A model generated the notes under the pieces. That model saw only the letters and a program-made list of their open reading frames with translations. It was not told the origin of the DNA and searched no databases. From Diabrotica undecimpunctata (Eukaryota > Arthropoda > Insecta > Coleoptera > Chrysomelidae): DNA of 64,000 nucleotides. The DNA is taken from contig NC_092805.1 of assembly GCF_040954645.1 (NCBI RefSeq), positions 75,486,564-75,550,563 of the forward strand. The letters run 5' to 3'. Position numbers and translations under genes: made by a program. Below are positions 1-10,717 of this stretch, in pieces (within the stretch, counting starts at the first letter, position 1; every line of letters starts with the position of its first letter).

Positions 1-1
1 G

Positions 2-1015
2 CGGTATACAATTAAGCGATATATATCCAGATGTAAAGTTTGTGCTACATGCAAGCCCAGGAATATGCCACAAGCTGGATTAATGGGTTCCTTTAGGAAC
101 ATTAATTTCCCATGGCAGATGATCTCTATGGATCTTATTGGACCATACCCCCGTAGTTACAATGGGAATACATATTGTTTGGTAGTTGTTGATTATTTCA
201 CAAAATTTCCTTTAGTTTTTCCTCTTCGTAAGGCTACTGTTCCTGCTATTGTTAAATTTTTAGAGGAGCAAGTCTTCTTGTTATTTGGTGTTCCACAGAT
301 AGTATCGTGTGATAATGGTCCTCAGTTTGTATCTAAGGCCTTTAAAGACCTCCTCAGTAAATACAAGGTACAAAAGATTTTTTATAACGCTGCATATCAT
401 CCACAGGCGAACCATAGCGAACGGGTGAACCGCAGTATCGTAACTGCTTTAAGATCTTATACTTACGAAGACCATCGAGCTTGGGACCAATATATCCATT
501 CCATGGCTCAGGCTATAAGAACGTCTGTCCATGAGATTACTAAATGTTCTCCCGCTTATCTAAATTTTGGCAGAAACGTGCCTTTATCCGGTGATTATTT
601 TGGTTTAATTTCAGACAATTCTGTAAATCTTCCTCAAATTTCAGAGAACCTCCATCGGTTAGATGATCTTCAGCATCTACCCCCGATCTTTGCCGATATT
701 AGGAAGAAGTTGAAATCTTCTTACCTTCGATCACGAGGTCATTATAATCTGAGAAAAAGAGACTTGCGATTCTTTGTTGGCGATCGAGTATTGAAACGGA
801 ACTTCGTTAAGTCTAGCAAGGGAAATGCTATTTCTGCCAAGTTCTGTCAGAAATACATTCCTTGTATTGTCAGTAAGGTAATTTCTCCTTTAGTCTATGA
901 ACTGAAAGATAGTTTGTCTAACAAACGTATCGGTCAATTCCACGTGAAGGATTTACTGCCAGATAATACTGTCAATGATTTGGACTCTTCATCATCAGAA
1001 GAAGACGTAACTTAA
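2..1015 (+). CDS. Ty3/gypsy-type pol, integrase C-terminal part (5' end outside window)
   Basis: The reading frame is open from base 2 and stops at 1015. It encodes the integrase end of an LTR-retrotransposon polyprotein, the enzyme that joins the DNA copy to the host chromosome. The last cysteines of the HHCC zinc finger are visible as CKVCATC just before the first methionine at 65. The catalytic core follows, with the first Asp in MDLIGPYPRS, the second in CDNGPQF and the Glu in NHSERVNRSI. After it comes the basic C-terminal module ending in GQFHVKDLLP and an acidic tail. No stop or frameshift interrupts this part, so the copy is not badly decayed here. The methionine at 65 is not the true start, because the frame continues upstream. 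Assignment to gypsy rather than BEL rests on motif spacing and is fairly secure. Confidence 0.9.
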   Translation, partial: RYTIKRYISRCKVCATCKPRNMPQAGLMGSFRNINFPWQMISMDLIGPYPRSYNGNTYCLVVVDYFTKFPLVFPLRKATVPAIVKFLEEQVFLLFGVPQIVSCDNGPQFVSKAFKDLLSKYKVQKIFYNAAYHPQANHSERVNRSIVTALRSYTYEDHRAWDQYIHSMAQAIRTSVHEITKCSPAYLNFGRNVPLSGDYFGLISDNSVNLPQISENLHRLDDLQHLPPIFADIRKKLKSSYLRSRGHYNLRKRDLRFFVGDRVLKRNFVKSSKGNAISAKFCQKYIPCIVSKVISPLVYELKDSLSNKRIGQFHVKDLLPDNTVNDLDSSSSEEDVT

Positions 1016-2774
1016 CAACCTTGCTTAAGTTAATTCCTCCTTCTAATTTTGTTTTGGTAATACTTGATTGGTTCATGATTAGGATTTGGATAGGATTTTG
1101 ATTTGAAAACCCCGGATAAATGCTACGTTGTATTTATTTTGAATTTTGTTACTACTAAAGTTTTATTGATAGTTAAATAGTAATTTTTACTTAATTATAT
1201 AGCGTAAATACTGGTACAGAACTGTCATCCTTGGTACATAGTTGTTTTCATACGGTTTGGGTATGTTTTATGTATGTTGGTTACGATTTTGATATTTGTA
1301 TCGAGAAAGTTAGTATAAAATTTAGTATTAGTCTGGAAGGTTATTATTTTCATTTGGTCTATCTAGCCTTAATACTATACAGTTGAGGAATACTATATAG
1401 TTAACTTATATTTATAAGGAATCGGAAACAAGTTGATTTACTAAAGTCAACCCCAATCGATTCACTATACTGTCTTAATATATGTTGAGATGCATAGAGA
1501 TACAAAGTGTTGAGATTACTCATCTTTGGCAAATTCTGGCTGTGTTGTTTAACGGTGTAGAACGTGGGTTCGAAACCTGTCAACCTTATCAATTGGTACC
1601 TCGATAAGGGGCGGATTTCATAGCTCATGGTTTTTGTCGTTATGATATACGCATCTTCCCAGATGTTAGATCTCCTGATAGTATAGTTAAATATAGTCGT
1701 TATATTATGTATCAAACATTTTAGATATCTGTCTTCAGTCTACTCATTTTTTATCAAACTATTGATTATAAGTTATGGTATTCTCACTGTAGTTAACCGT
1801 TTAATTTATTTAGCTCACTAAATTTAGACCTTTTATAATATAGATACCTTTAATGATGTTCTTGTATAATGGACAAATGGATATTTTAGTTGAAACCTAA
1901 CTTTCCCTACAAATTCAAAAATTTTGTTTAGCGACTAGAGACAACTTCAATCTGCAGTTTCATTGGAAATTGGTTTACGCGCGCTCTAGTCCTGCTTATT
2001 TTAGTATGTGTTTCTGTCGTCGACTATTTTATGGTTAATTCGTTAATAGGGATGTCTCCAACATCTGATGTGCTCTTCTTCTGGCTATTCTTATTCATCC
2101 ATTGTAGCTTTATGCTATAGTTCATATAAATGGTCATAACCATTCATCTTCTTGGTGTGTAGAATTTGCTGGTTATGCACGTTAATCTGGGGTTTAGTAA
2201 TTTTCAAGGACACGAAAGGGAGTCCTAGGAAGATGAGTTGGGATTCTTCCGGATGTTCGGCCTAGTCAACGAAATATTATTGAATGCCAGATTATTGCTG
2301 TATACTAGTTAAGGACTATACGACCGATTATTTTCTATGATGGTTTGACTTCATAACAGCATGTGAACTGAAGATAGGTGAATCCAATGTCGTCTCAGTC
2401 AGTAGTCACCTGGTACACAGTATACTTTATCCTTTGTTATAGCTTAAGGTTACGTATTGTGTAGCAAGAAGTCTTATATGAGCCTGATTGTTCTCCTTGG
2501 ATATATTAAATTTGAATCTGTTGTCTAGGGTAGAATCGATTTTGGATCTGGCTCTTGCTACCATTGTTTTTATTACGTTGGTACATCCGTAGTAATGTGT
2601 TGGTCGACATGTTCAATTTTATTTGAGTTTAGTTGTTATATTGCGAATGGTTATAAAATCTGTATGATTGTCTCACCTTGGATATGCAATATATATAAAT
2701 CTGGTGTCCCTTGTTGAGTCAACTTGGTCTATCTTACCCATTCAGCGATAATTATCTGAGTATGTGGAGTTACA
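1016..2774. other. non-coding tail of the gypsy-type element
   Basis: About 1.75 kb after the integrase stop has no convincing reading frame on either strand. It probably holds the element's 3' untranslated region and part or all of its 3' LTR. Without a second LTR in the window the borders cannot be set. A lone B-box-like GGTTCGAAACC occurs near 1567 without a tRNA fold. Confidence 0.4.
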
Positions 2775-3290
2775 TTTGGTTATATTTGGTATCTATTTTG
2801 GTCACTCCTACCTTTATTGGTAGTAGAGTGTTACAACTCCTTTTACGAGACTCTTAAATTTGTGGTTATTTTTTTTAATCGTTTGAGTCTTTTGTAAAAG
2901 TGGAAGTTGTTATTTATTTGGTTATATTTGGTATGGATTTTTTGTCACTCCTACCTTTATTGGTGGTAGAGTGCTGCAACTCCTTTTACACGGCTCTTAA
3001 ATTTGTGGTTATTTCTAATCGTTCGAGTCCGATGTAAAGGTGGAAGTTGTTAGATACTTTATTTATATTTGGTGTGTGTTTTGGTCACTCCTACTCTTAA
3101 TGGTGGTAGAGTGTTACGACTTCTCTTACACAGCTCTTAAATTTGTGGTTATTTTTAATCGTTCGAGTTCGGTGTACAGATAGAAGTTGTTAGTTTTTCG
3201 ATTATGTGAGTGTATATTTTGTTTGCTCCTACTTTTAGTGGTAGTTGAGTGTTTGTGGAGTTGAAGCAATTATAATATGGGGTTTTATTA
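2775..3290. repeat. 143-bp tandem repeat, three copies plus a decayed fourth
   Basis: Three consecutive blocks start near 2775, 2918 and 3061. Each carries the landmarks GGTCACTCCTACC (or close), a GTAGAGTG segment and AAATTTGTGGTTATTT. Spacing is about 143 bp. A fourth, more diverged block starts near 3196 and fades by about 3290. It lies downstream of the gypsy integrase and may be part of that element's untranslated region or LTR. Confidence 0.85.
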
Positions 3291-5956
3291 AATCCGCTAG
3301 ATTGACTTCAACAACTTTTGGTTTATCAGTTATTAGGTAAGTCACAGATGAAAGACTCTGTGCAATGAATTATATGTGATCAGAGCAGTATCTGAGTCAC
3401 TATATTATGTAGTTTAGTATTCACACAAAGGTTTAATCTCACAGTGTGTGATTACTGTCGATTATTTTTAGCTAGTGTTTATTCCTTTAAATGTGGTTTC
3501 CACAGTTTAAACAACTTAGTATGTTTTAATTCAATATTTAAAAAAAAAATTACCTTTAGCTTTTCGTTATGCACCTAGAGGTATATTTATAAGTAAGTCA
3601 GTCCACATGTCATTTAATAGCTACAGACCATTTAATGGGTTTACTATCTTCAATAATTGGGTTCCCAGTAAGAAAAAAAAAAGAAAATGGCTTTTCTTTT
3701 TTTTTCCCGAGTTGTAGGAGATTGTAACGATACGATCGTTAATAATCTAAAATTTTGAACGTTAGCAAACCGAATCCCTACATTAACTACTAATCTGCCG
3801 CCGTTGGAGTATGCAACCCACAATACGATCTCATATTTCATTATTATGATTATCGATATCGATGATAAGATAATCGATTCCCTCGTCAAAAGGGAAAAAG
3901 AATAATGTAATGGCCATTTTGTAACACAACTTGAAGGAGATGAGTTGTTTAGTTTGCGGCAGGCAGTACTTGAAGGGAGTAAAAAAAGAATTTAAGTTAT
4001 TTTATTGTTTTTTTGGGGGAAAGGTGAAGAATATTTTTATTGTTGTTTAAGACGTATTTAGTTTTGTGCATTAAGAAGTTACGTTGATTTATGGAAAATA
4101 AAACTCCCAAATAAGTTCTGGTAAGTTATCACACATCTTCCATTTAAATTTGCCAGTTCCCAATCATCTAAATCTTCTCAGCTTACTACAAATATCCAAA
4201 TATCATTCCTATTTTTTTTATATATATAGATACAAATTATAATATATTCCAGTGCAGTAACACTATATTTTTGAGCCAAGGTCACCTAATGGCAAATATA
4301 TTCTAGTTTTTGTTACTAGAACAAAAACTATAGATATTAAATACAAGAACACAGAATAAAAAAAGTTTTCTTTTCTTATAGCCTGCCGGCTCCAACTTCC
4401 AAGTTTGGAATTTCATTTTATTTGGAAAGAAGTTTTAATTTGGGGAAGAATCACATTTTATTTGGGACAGAATATTTTTTTTTATTTTGGGAAGAAGTAT
4501 ATTTTTATTTATGAAAAGGAGATTATTTGATTTGGGAGAAAGAACTACAACACTTGGTTGGTCTGCCAGTCCTCCAAGGCTGATACACGGAGCATAGGCT
4601 GATCCATCTTAGAGCCATCCACTACCTGGACACTGGACAGCAGATTAAGTAACTCCCTTTCCAACAAAAGAGTTACTAAGCACCATTATATTTTATTAAC
4701 TTTATAATTTAAATTTCAATTTTTTTTTATAATATATACTTGGATACTTAGGCCTTCAGTCTAAGTGGGTTACAAACAGGTTTGTGCACAATCCCTGGGT
4801 AGTACCCTCAACTTGTTGAATCTTTTTACTTGTTTAAATTAGTCGTTCTCTATTTACTTTGTATTTATTTCGTTATTAATATTTTACATAACCCTTATGA
4901 TAAGTGGTCAGGATACATATCCCATTTTATGATTACTAGTACGTACCTTTATTTTGTTAAATTGATGTGTGTACTGTTCTAATGTCTTAACTGACTATTC
5001 TCATATTTTAAACTGCCCTTTTTGTAACTTATATAAGTACTTAATTGTTTTATAATATTTTAATTATTATTTACTCCAAGTGAGTTATCCAACCAATAAT
5101 CCCAGACCATTTTACCTCATTGCCAGAGGACAGTGTAAATCAATTGTTGTATATAATTATTATATTTTGGGTCATTTTTTTTAGGTAACTGTTTTTTTTG
5201 TAAATATATCTTGGGGATATATTTTAATAATTGGTTAGGGTATATAAGTATAGGGTGGGATAGTACATAAGATTTGAATATAGTGTATAAAGCATTTCTG
5301 ATTTTTATTTGTTTCCTATCATTTATTTTTCAGTTAGTATATAATTACATATATCCCAAATTGGAGTGATATTCAAAATTCACCCTGGCGCCCATCTCAA
5401 GATCATCTTAGGATTGATCTAACTATCTTAGGTTACTACAGGCAAGCAAACGTGCCAACCTCCTCTCTGAGCACTACTCTCATTCTTTTGAGCTAAGCCT
5501 ATTCTATTGTAGTACTTCAAGTAAATTTTATATTTTCTTTTGTATTGGATACATTCCCTGTTATTTAATCTTATTAAAATAATAATTGATTAATTTTAAA
5601 TTTTATTTAACCATAGATCTTACTTAATTTCTAATATTGGCTTCACCATCTCAGGCTTTTCCTTTTAATGTGCCACAATTAGCTGTATCCTTTTTTTTAA
5701 TCGGTAACAAACCCTGAGAGCCGTTCGCAACAGTTTCGTTTATTTTGCTTCCCTATCTCCACCCCAATAATTTCTGTCTCCAATTTTCAACCCCCCATAG
5801 TAATACCCTATGTGGTAGGCAAAATATTCGTTATAATCGGACCACGCATTGGCTTGTGCATCTGCAAGAAACTGTTTCAGATAAACTGACCACCCTTAAA
5901 CTCCACCGCCAGCTAAATTTTTTTAAAGTAAAGCAAAACTTTTACTTTTAAAAACA
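3291..5956. other. AT-rich region without recognised genes
   Basis: This stretch is AT-rich with purine/pyrimidine runs near 3670-3710. Short open frames here (for example 3650-3889 on the minus strand and 5745-5951 on the plus strand) have no recognisable domain. TGGCGCCCAT near 5387 resembles a retroelement primer-binding site, but nothing around it confirms this. Confidence 0.4.
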
Positions 5957-6545
5957 ATGACGGAGAGACTTAAAGAAATAGCACGGCAGACAATTCGTAA
6001 TCTCGCATTTGATGAACGTACCGTTTTATGTGAAACAGTGCTCCCGTGCTATGGTGACGTTATGCGATATTTCCTGTATATCCAAAAATACATCCGCCAG
6101 TGGAAGGTAAAAATAAAACAGTAATAATTAAAACTGTTCTGAACAAAACTCAAAAAATTTGAATGAAAGCAAGTTTACCGTTTATATATGACCAGCAATG
6201 TATTGCATAATTAAAAAGTCTCACCAACAATTCATGAACTTAAGAAAATAAGTGATGCTGCAAAAAATAAGCTTCAAAATGTTCGTGATGAGGCTAATAC
6301 TAAGCTCTTTTATATTTCCAGTGCAAATGTACCGATTTTTCCTTGTGTATTTGTAAGAAGCCGAACAAAGTTCTAAAAATGGAACAGGCTTACCTAAATG
6401 ATCAGAGAACTACACGATTGATGTTTCTAGGGCAAGTAGATGCCAAAACAAGTAAAAAATTGCAGAAAAAACATATAAGAATATCACACTCCCGTGTAAT
6501 ATTACGGAGAACAAAAATCAACAAAATCTTTCGTGTAGTGTCCTA
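5957..6545 (+). pseudogene. decayed conserved insect protein of unknown function
   Basis: The fragment opens at an ATG at 5957 with a 55-codon frame (MTERLKEIARQTIRNLAFDE...) that stops near 6123. It resumes after damage near 6240 with a lysine-rich stretch, then a cysteine-rich SSCKCTDFSLCICKKPNK-type segment. It ends with QRTTRLMFLGQVDAK and a Lys/Arg-rich tail near 6545. The pieces lie in different frames separated by stops, so it is broken. The Cys-rich block followed by a DQRTTR motif is a pattern I associate with multicopy uncharacterised insect proteins, probably transposon-carried. I cannot name the family. Confidence 0.5.
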
Positions 6546-6718
6546 GAAACTAACATTGAACAAGACGATATATAAGTGCAAAGACAACCAGACTGTGATC
6601 CAGACTTCCAACCAGAGCCGTCCACTTCTACACAAACAATCATCGAATTTCTTGCACTAGCAAAAGCAATAGACCGAACTGGATCATTATTTCGGCTACA
6701 TCATCTCTCAATTAGCGG

Positions 6719-7132
6719 TCAAATTCCTGCATCTCTGTTCGCAGTTGGGAATGTGCGAAGTTGCGGCTTCTTGTATCTCTGTACGCAGTTGTGTAGTACT
6801 ATAACACACTTCTGCACGAAGTTCTGAATTGGTTTTTGTATCCTCGTCTCGAGCCCTGCCAATATGACGAAAATGTCTTCTTTAAGACCGCCTAACTGTT
6901 CCGTGATTGTAGCTTGGTTTTCTTTCATAGAATTCAGATCTTCTTGCAATGCAGCTTGGCTGGTTTCACATTTTCTTGCAATGCATGCAATTGTTTTCGG
7001 TCATCTTAGTTGTTAAATTTTCTTGAAATGTAGCATCAGACCCTGCCGCATGGCTAGGAATGAAGGATCTTGGCAGGAGGGACCTTCTGGAACATTTGTA
7101 GACAAATCGCTTTAACTTCTAGTTCTCGGCAT
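6719..7132 (-). pseudogene. gag-like remnant of an LTR retrotransposon (minus strand)
   Basis: On the minus strand an ATG at 7132-7130 opens MPRTRS and is soon interrupted by stops. A second piece (down to 6719) reads as a heptad-like, Gln/Glu/Lys-rich coiled coil (MQEDLNSMKENQATITEQL...). This composition is typical of the N-terminal gag region of insect gypsy-like elements. The start lies 40 bp downstream of a tRNA-Leu-type primer-binding site at 7172-7187, the expected order for LTR, PBS and gag. The remainder of gag and all of pol are missing. Confidence 0.55.
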
Positions 7133-7171
7133 TTTCAACTAATAATCGTCTGAGCTAGGCCACTAAGACGA

Positions 7172-7187
7172 CCTACTTCTGACACCA
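7172..7187 (-). promoter_or_regulatory. primer-binding site, tRNA-Leu type
   Basis: The minus strand reads TGGTGTCAGAAGTAGG, which matches the complement of an insect tRNA-Leu 3' end apart from one base (the usual form ends GTGGG). It is preceded by ATATAAAT and followed 40 bp later by the gag-like ATG. It marks the 3' border of a 5' LTR lying at about 7190-7384 on the plus-strand map. Confidence 0.65.
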
Positions 7188-7189
7188 AT

Positions 7190-7384
7190 TTATATCAAGG
7201 TTTTTGCCGCGACCCTCGACTGTCCTCGCGTACATTCTTGTTAATTAATGACACTTTTTAATTGCTCACTTAGGGGTGATTGCAAATTCCAAAAGCTGTT
7301 ATTCGATTGCCAGTCGTAACAATATTTCTATACCATACAAGGTATTAATAAATAAGTGCAAAAATGTCAAGCAGTGATTCTACA
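7190..7384 (-). mobile_element. candidate 5' LTR
   Basis: This lies directly upstream of the primer-binding site in minus-strand orientation. A TGTAGAATC at the far end (7384 reading left) could be the LTR start. There is no second LTR in the window to confirm length or ends. Confidence 0.3.
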
Positions 7385-7401
7385 TAAAAAAATAATAAGA
7401 G

Positions 7402-7403
<2 letters not shown>

Positions 7404-7451
<48 letters not shown>
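7404..7451. repeat. (AT)n microsatellite
   Basis: Uninterrupted AT dinucleotides abut the 3' tail of a minus-strand Penelope-like fragment. Confidence 0.97.
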
Positions 7452-7455
<4 letters not shown>

Positions 7456-7825
7456 ATTACTAAGTTCTCGGGAAGAACCGCGTTGAGAATTTAATGCTCG
7501 ACGTTTCGGCACCCATTTTGGAGCCATTTTCAACATGGATACGGTTCCGTTCGAGATCGAAGTCTCAATCTGCCTACTCCCCTCACTCGTGACGTACCAG
7601 TATCGTGTTCTGTATACATACAAGAACCGTCAAACAGCACTGAGGTCTCAATCGGCCTACTCCTCAGTGTCGAGTGACTCTCGACTCTCAATCTGCCTAC
7701 TCCAGTGTCACTCGACACTGAGGAGTAGGCAGATTGAGACCTCAGTGGCGTTTGACGTTTCTTGTATTTAGACAGAACACGATATTGGTAGGTCACGAGT
7801 GATAAAATAAATTGAGACCAAAATT
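7452..7825. mobile_element. Penelope-like element tail, as a short inverted pair
   Basis: 7452-7680 on the minus strand matches the 3' tail of the Penelope-like copies at 15165-15400 and 16720-16960, including the GAGAACTTAGTAATTTTCAT end. About 7560-7680 is repeated in inverted orientation at about 7706-7825, with shared landmarks such as GAGTAGGCAGATTGAGACC and its complement, leaving a loop of roughly 25 bp. No coding part is left. The short ORFs through it are by-products of the repeat. Confidence 0.75.
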
Positions 7826-7881
7826 CTTAATTTTATGGCAAAAAATGAGCAATAACTACCTCTTAAAACCCACCAAGTTTC

Positions 7882-7884
<3 letters not shown>

Positions 7885-7957
<73 letters not shown>
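7885..7957. repeat. (AT)n microsatellite
   Basis: Pure TA repeat between CTTAAAACCCACCAAGTTTC and the TTGTTATGAT dispersed repeat. Confidence 0.97.
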
Positions 7958-7961
<4 letters not shown>

Positions 7962-8063
7962 ATGATGTATTGTTTGTGTATAGTTTTATCAGCAATGAGC
8001 TGGTTCTCAAAGAATTAGTTTGTAAGCACTTTTTGAAATTATCTTTATTATAATTATTATGAA

Positions 8064-8066
<3 letters not shown>
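7958..8066 (+). repeat. dispersed repeat beginning TTGTTATGAT, copy 1
   Basis: Shares TTGTTATGATG, GGTTCTCAAAGAATTAG, TTTGTAAG and TATTATGAAACACA with 17036-17172, in the same order. Both copies start directly at the end of an (AT)n tract. A shorter match in inverse orientation precedes the tract at 48411. No coding content. Confidence 0.7.

Positions 8067-8134
<68 letters not shown>
8067..8134. repeat. (AT)n microsatellite, left of pogo-like insertion
   Basis: TA repeat with one G interruption near 8104. It ends with the TA that precedes the pogo-like terminal repeat. Confidence 0.95.
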
Positions 8135-8137
<3 letters not shown>

Positions 8138-8859
8138 TATACTCCCTCTATAACGAACACGGTTATTACGAGGTTTCGCTTATAACGAGATACATTAGAT
8201 GTCCCGTAAAATTTCTATTGAACTATAACCGTCTATAGAGAGGCAAATTTGGTTATAACGAGAGAAAATAGGATCCAAAAAACGTGTTTTTTACGTTTTT
8301 GGTCGGGTCGTGGCTATAAATAAATACCTTTTCAAACAGCCCCTCAATAAACATAACTGCAGCCCGCAATAAACTTCTTTACAATGAATAAATACAACTG
8401 TTTCACATCTTTAGAAAATATGATAGAATGATACTGGACCATTTAAAGCAGTTAAAAATGACAGAGTTCTTAAAATTGCAGAAGCAATAGTTTATGTTAC
8501 CCTTGAAAATACGCTTTATACATTATGTAGTTGGAAAAAAATATACGATAAAAAATATAAAAATAAGTACAGATTTTTTGTTTTAACGTATATCATTGAT
8601 AATAAAAGTAAACAACTCTTTTATGTTTTAATATATTTCATTGACAATAAAAGTAAATAACTTTTTTTCAAAAACGCCATTCAAACAATATTATTTATTA
8701 GCATTTATATTGTTCCGAATGGCTTCACTATAGGAAGTTAATGGTTTAGAAAACTACAGATTCATATGTATGCACAGTATTATTATTGTCTGATATAACG
8801 AGATCGGCTTATAACGAGGTAATTAGTCTGTCATTTCAGTTCTCGTTATAGAGGGAGTC

Positions 8860-8864
<5 letters not shown>
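8135..8864 (+). mobile_element. pogo/Tigger-like non-autonomous DNA transposon, copy 1
   Basis: 730 bp bounded by imperfect terminal inverted repeats, CAGTATACTCCCTC on the left and the complement of TAGTAGACTCCCTC on the right, each followed inward by TATAACGA. Both ends are flanked by TA, the pogo/Tigger target. Around 8400-8480 the plus strand still reads as the end of a pogo-type transposase (CFTSLENMI, then LKQLKMTEF after a frame break), so this is a deletion derivative. The CENP-B and DDE domains are missing. It sits inside an (AT)n tract. Confidence 0.88.

Positions 8865-8924
<60 letters not shown>
8865..8924. repeat. (AT)n microsatellite, right of pogo-like insertion
   Basis: Continuation of the TA tract split by the pogo-like element. 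Confidence 0.95.
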
Positions 8925-8928
<4 letters not shown>

Positions 8929-10142
8929 CCGCTATCCTTTAGAACTCTTTTCACGTTGCAGTAATTTAGCATCACCAAGAATTGCTATCATTTTCTATTT
9001 ATAAATTGTGTATGTTCGTTTAGGGCACCTTTGTAGGCTTGGCACTGTTGTCGGTTTTTTAATATTCCGATTTTTTTATATATTTAATTTTTACATCAAA
9101 CCTACGTTTTAACATCGAGCGGTAAAATCACTGTATTTGGCATCATTTTAGAGCCAGTAGATGTTGCCGGTATTAATCCTTAAAATAATATTTTAGATAC
9201 CTAAATATCGATCGGTTGTTTGGGTCAAGTTCGAATAACGACATTGAAACTACCTGCTCACAAGTTGCAGTCTCAACAGGTTTTTTTCTTCGTTTAGATG
9301 TTATATTTATTTAACCTAGATATTTTTGCCCAGAGAATCGTGTAGGGGAATATTTTACATAAATTTTAATAAACAAAGCTATTGTAATATAATAGTGGAA
9401 ATCAAAACGTTAAATATTAGTTAATTAAAAATGTAATTTTCATCTCAATAACGACCAATAATTGTGGCTTAATCACATAAAAAAATAATATTTGACTTTG
9501 ACCATGCCATAAGAAAGTAGTTCACGGAACCTCGCTAAATAATTTAAAAAAATCTTATACAGGAATTTAAATTCTAAATAGTATGAGGGGTAGCTGACGA
9601 AAAATTCGTAAAGACATACAGTTGATTTTGCTTTGTTTTTTTAAACAATCTTAAAAGGCAAAAAAAAATAATTTTTTGCTTATAAAACGTTTTGTATACA
9701 TTCTAAAGAAAAATAATTCAAATAATAGTTGTAGACCATAAAAAGTTTTTTATGTAGAGAAATACCAAATTTAAATACATAAATAATTGATATAATTCCA
9801 TAAAACCGTAAACTCTATGATATTATGTTTGTAGTAATTTATAAATAATGTTAATAACTTTGTTTTTGGCCTAACGACAGGCAATTATGGCAATTGATGA
9901 GTTATTAAAGTGTGCTAAATATCAAGCAGATCAAAAAATATTTTACAATTTATTCAATTTGTTTATGACAGAAAGCGATTATTTAAATAACTGTACTTGT
10001 CCAAACAGTATGACTCTACAAGTATTTTGTAACTTGCAATCGATTCTTTTCGCTTTTAGTTTTAGGGTATACTACAAAAACTTTAACATATTATTAAATT
10101 TTTTATTAAAAACCAGTTTGAATAGGGGACTTTTTAGTTTTT
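8925..10142. other. AT-rich region without recognised genes
   Basis: 1.2 kb with no recognised repeat or protein. A small plus-strand frame at 9887-10144 begins MAIDELLKCAKYQADQKIFY, but has no family signature or splice context. I do not call it a gene. Confidence 0.4.
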
Positions 10143-10560
10143 AGACCACTTCACGTTTTTTCAGTGTCTTTGACAAGTGAGGATTATCTATTCGCTTATT
10201 TCTTAATATGGGCTATGAGCAATTATCTAGTCAAGTCAACACTATTATAGAAGTTACCCATACTTTTTTAGTAGTCATTCAGACGGTTCATCTTAATTGT
10301 CCCCATATGGAACATAAGTCCGAGAAAAGTCTTAAATTCTGTTTGTGTTGTTTCTTTCCAAAACGCAATCCTCGATTTTTCTGAACGACTTTGTGCAAAT
10401 ATTTCGTCAGAGTCAATCAGAGTCACTTCCACCATTCATTTAATCTACATCGTCCTCGCCAGATGCTTCTAACAATGATTGTAATTCAGCAGTGGTCAAT
10501 CTACGTTTATATTCACATTTAGCTTTTTTAGATGTCGAAGGCATATTATTTACATCCATC
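10143..10560 (-). pseudogene. piggyBac-type transposase, N-terminal fragment
   Basis: The minus strand starts at 10560 with MDVNNMPSTSKKAKCEYKR, followed by the acidic LLEASGEDDVD and a stop. It resumes with a segment homologous to the better-preserved copy at 54110-54421 (LGFMFHMGTIKMNRLNDYW), the start of the DDE_Tnp_1_7 domain. It breaks off at 10143. The catalytic aspartates are absent, so it cannot encode an active transposase. Two further copies lie at 54193-54585 and 56135-56560. Confidence 0.75.
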
Positions 10561-10717
10561 TTTTTATAAATACTATAACTCACTTTTACGGAGGTAATTA
10601 ACAATTAAAATGTTCTACTAAAACTATCAACTTACGACTTCCAATACTATAAGGCCACTTGAGGTATAATACGTTTTTACTCAATAATAGTTCCTGTATA
10701 AGTAAAATTGTTTTTTA

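Noticed and set aside
1550..1590. B-box-like GGTTCGAAACC suggesting a tRNA gene or SINE
   Set aside because: No matching A box at the right distance and no cloverleaf could be drawn.
5387..5396. TGGCGCCCAT resembling a retroelement primer-binding site
   Set aside because: No LTR end or gag-like start can be confirmed next to it. Ten bases are too few for a call.
9887..10144. 85-residue plus-strand ORF in AT-rich DNA
   Set aside because: No recognisable motif and low-complexity Phe/Leu/Asn composition, so likely chance.
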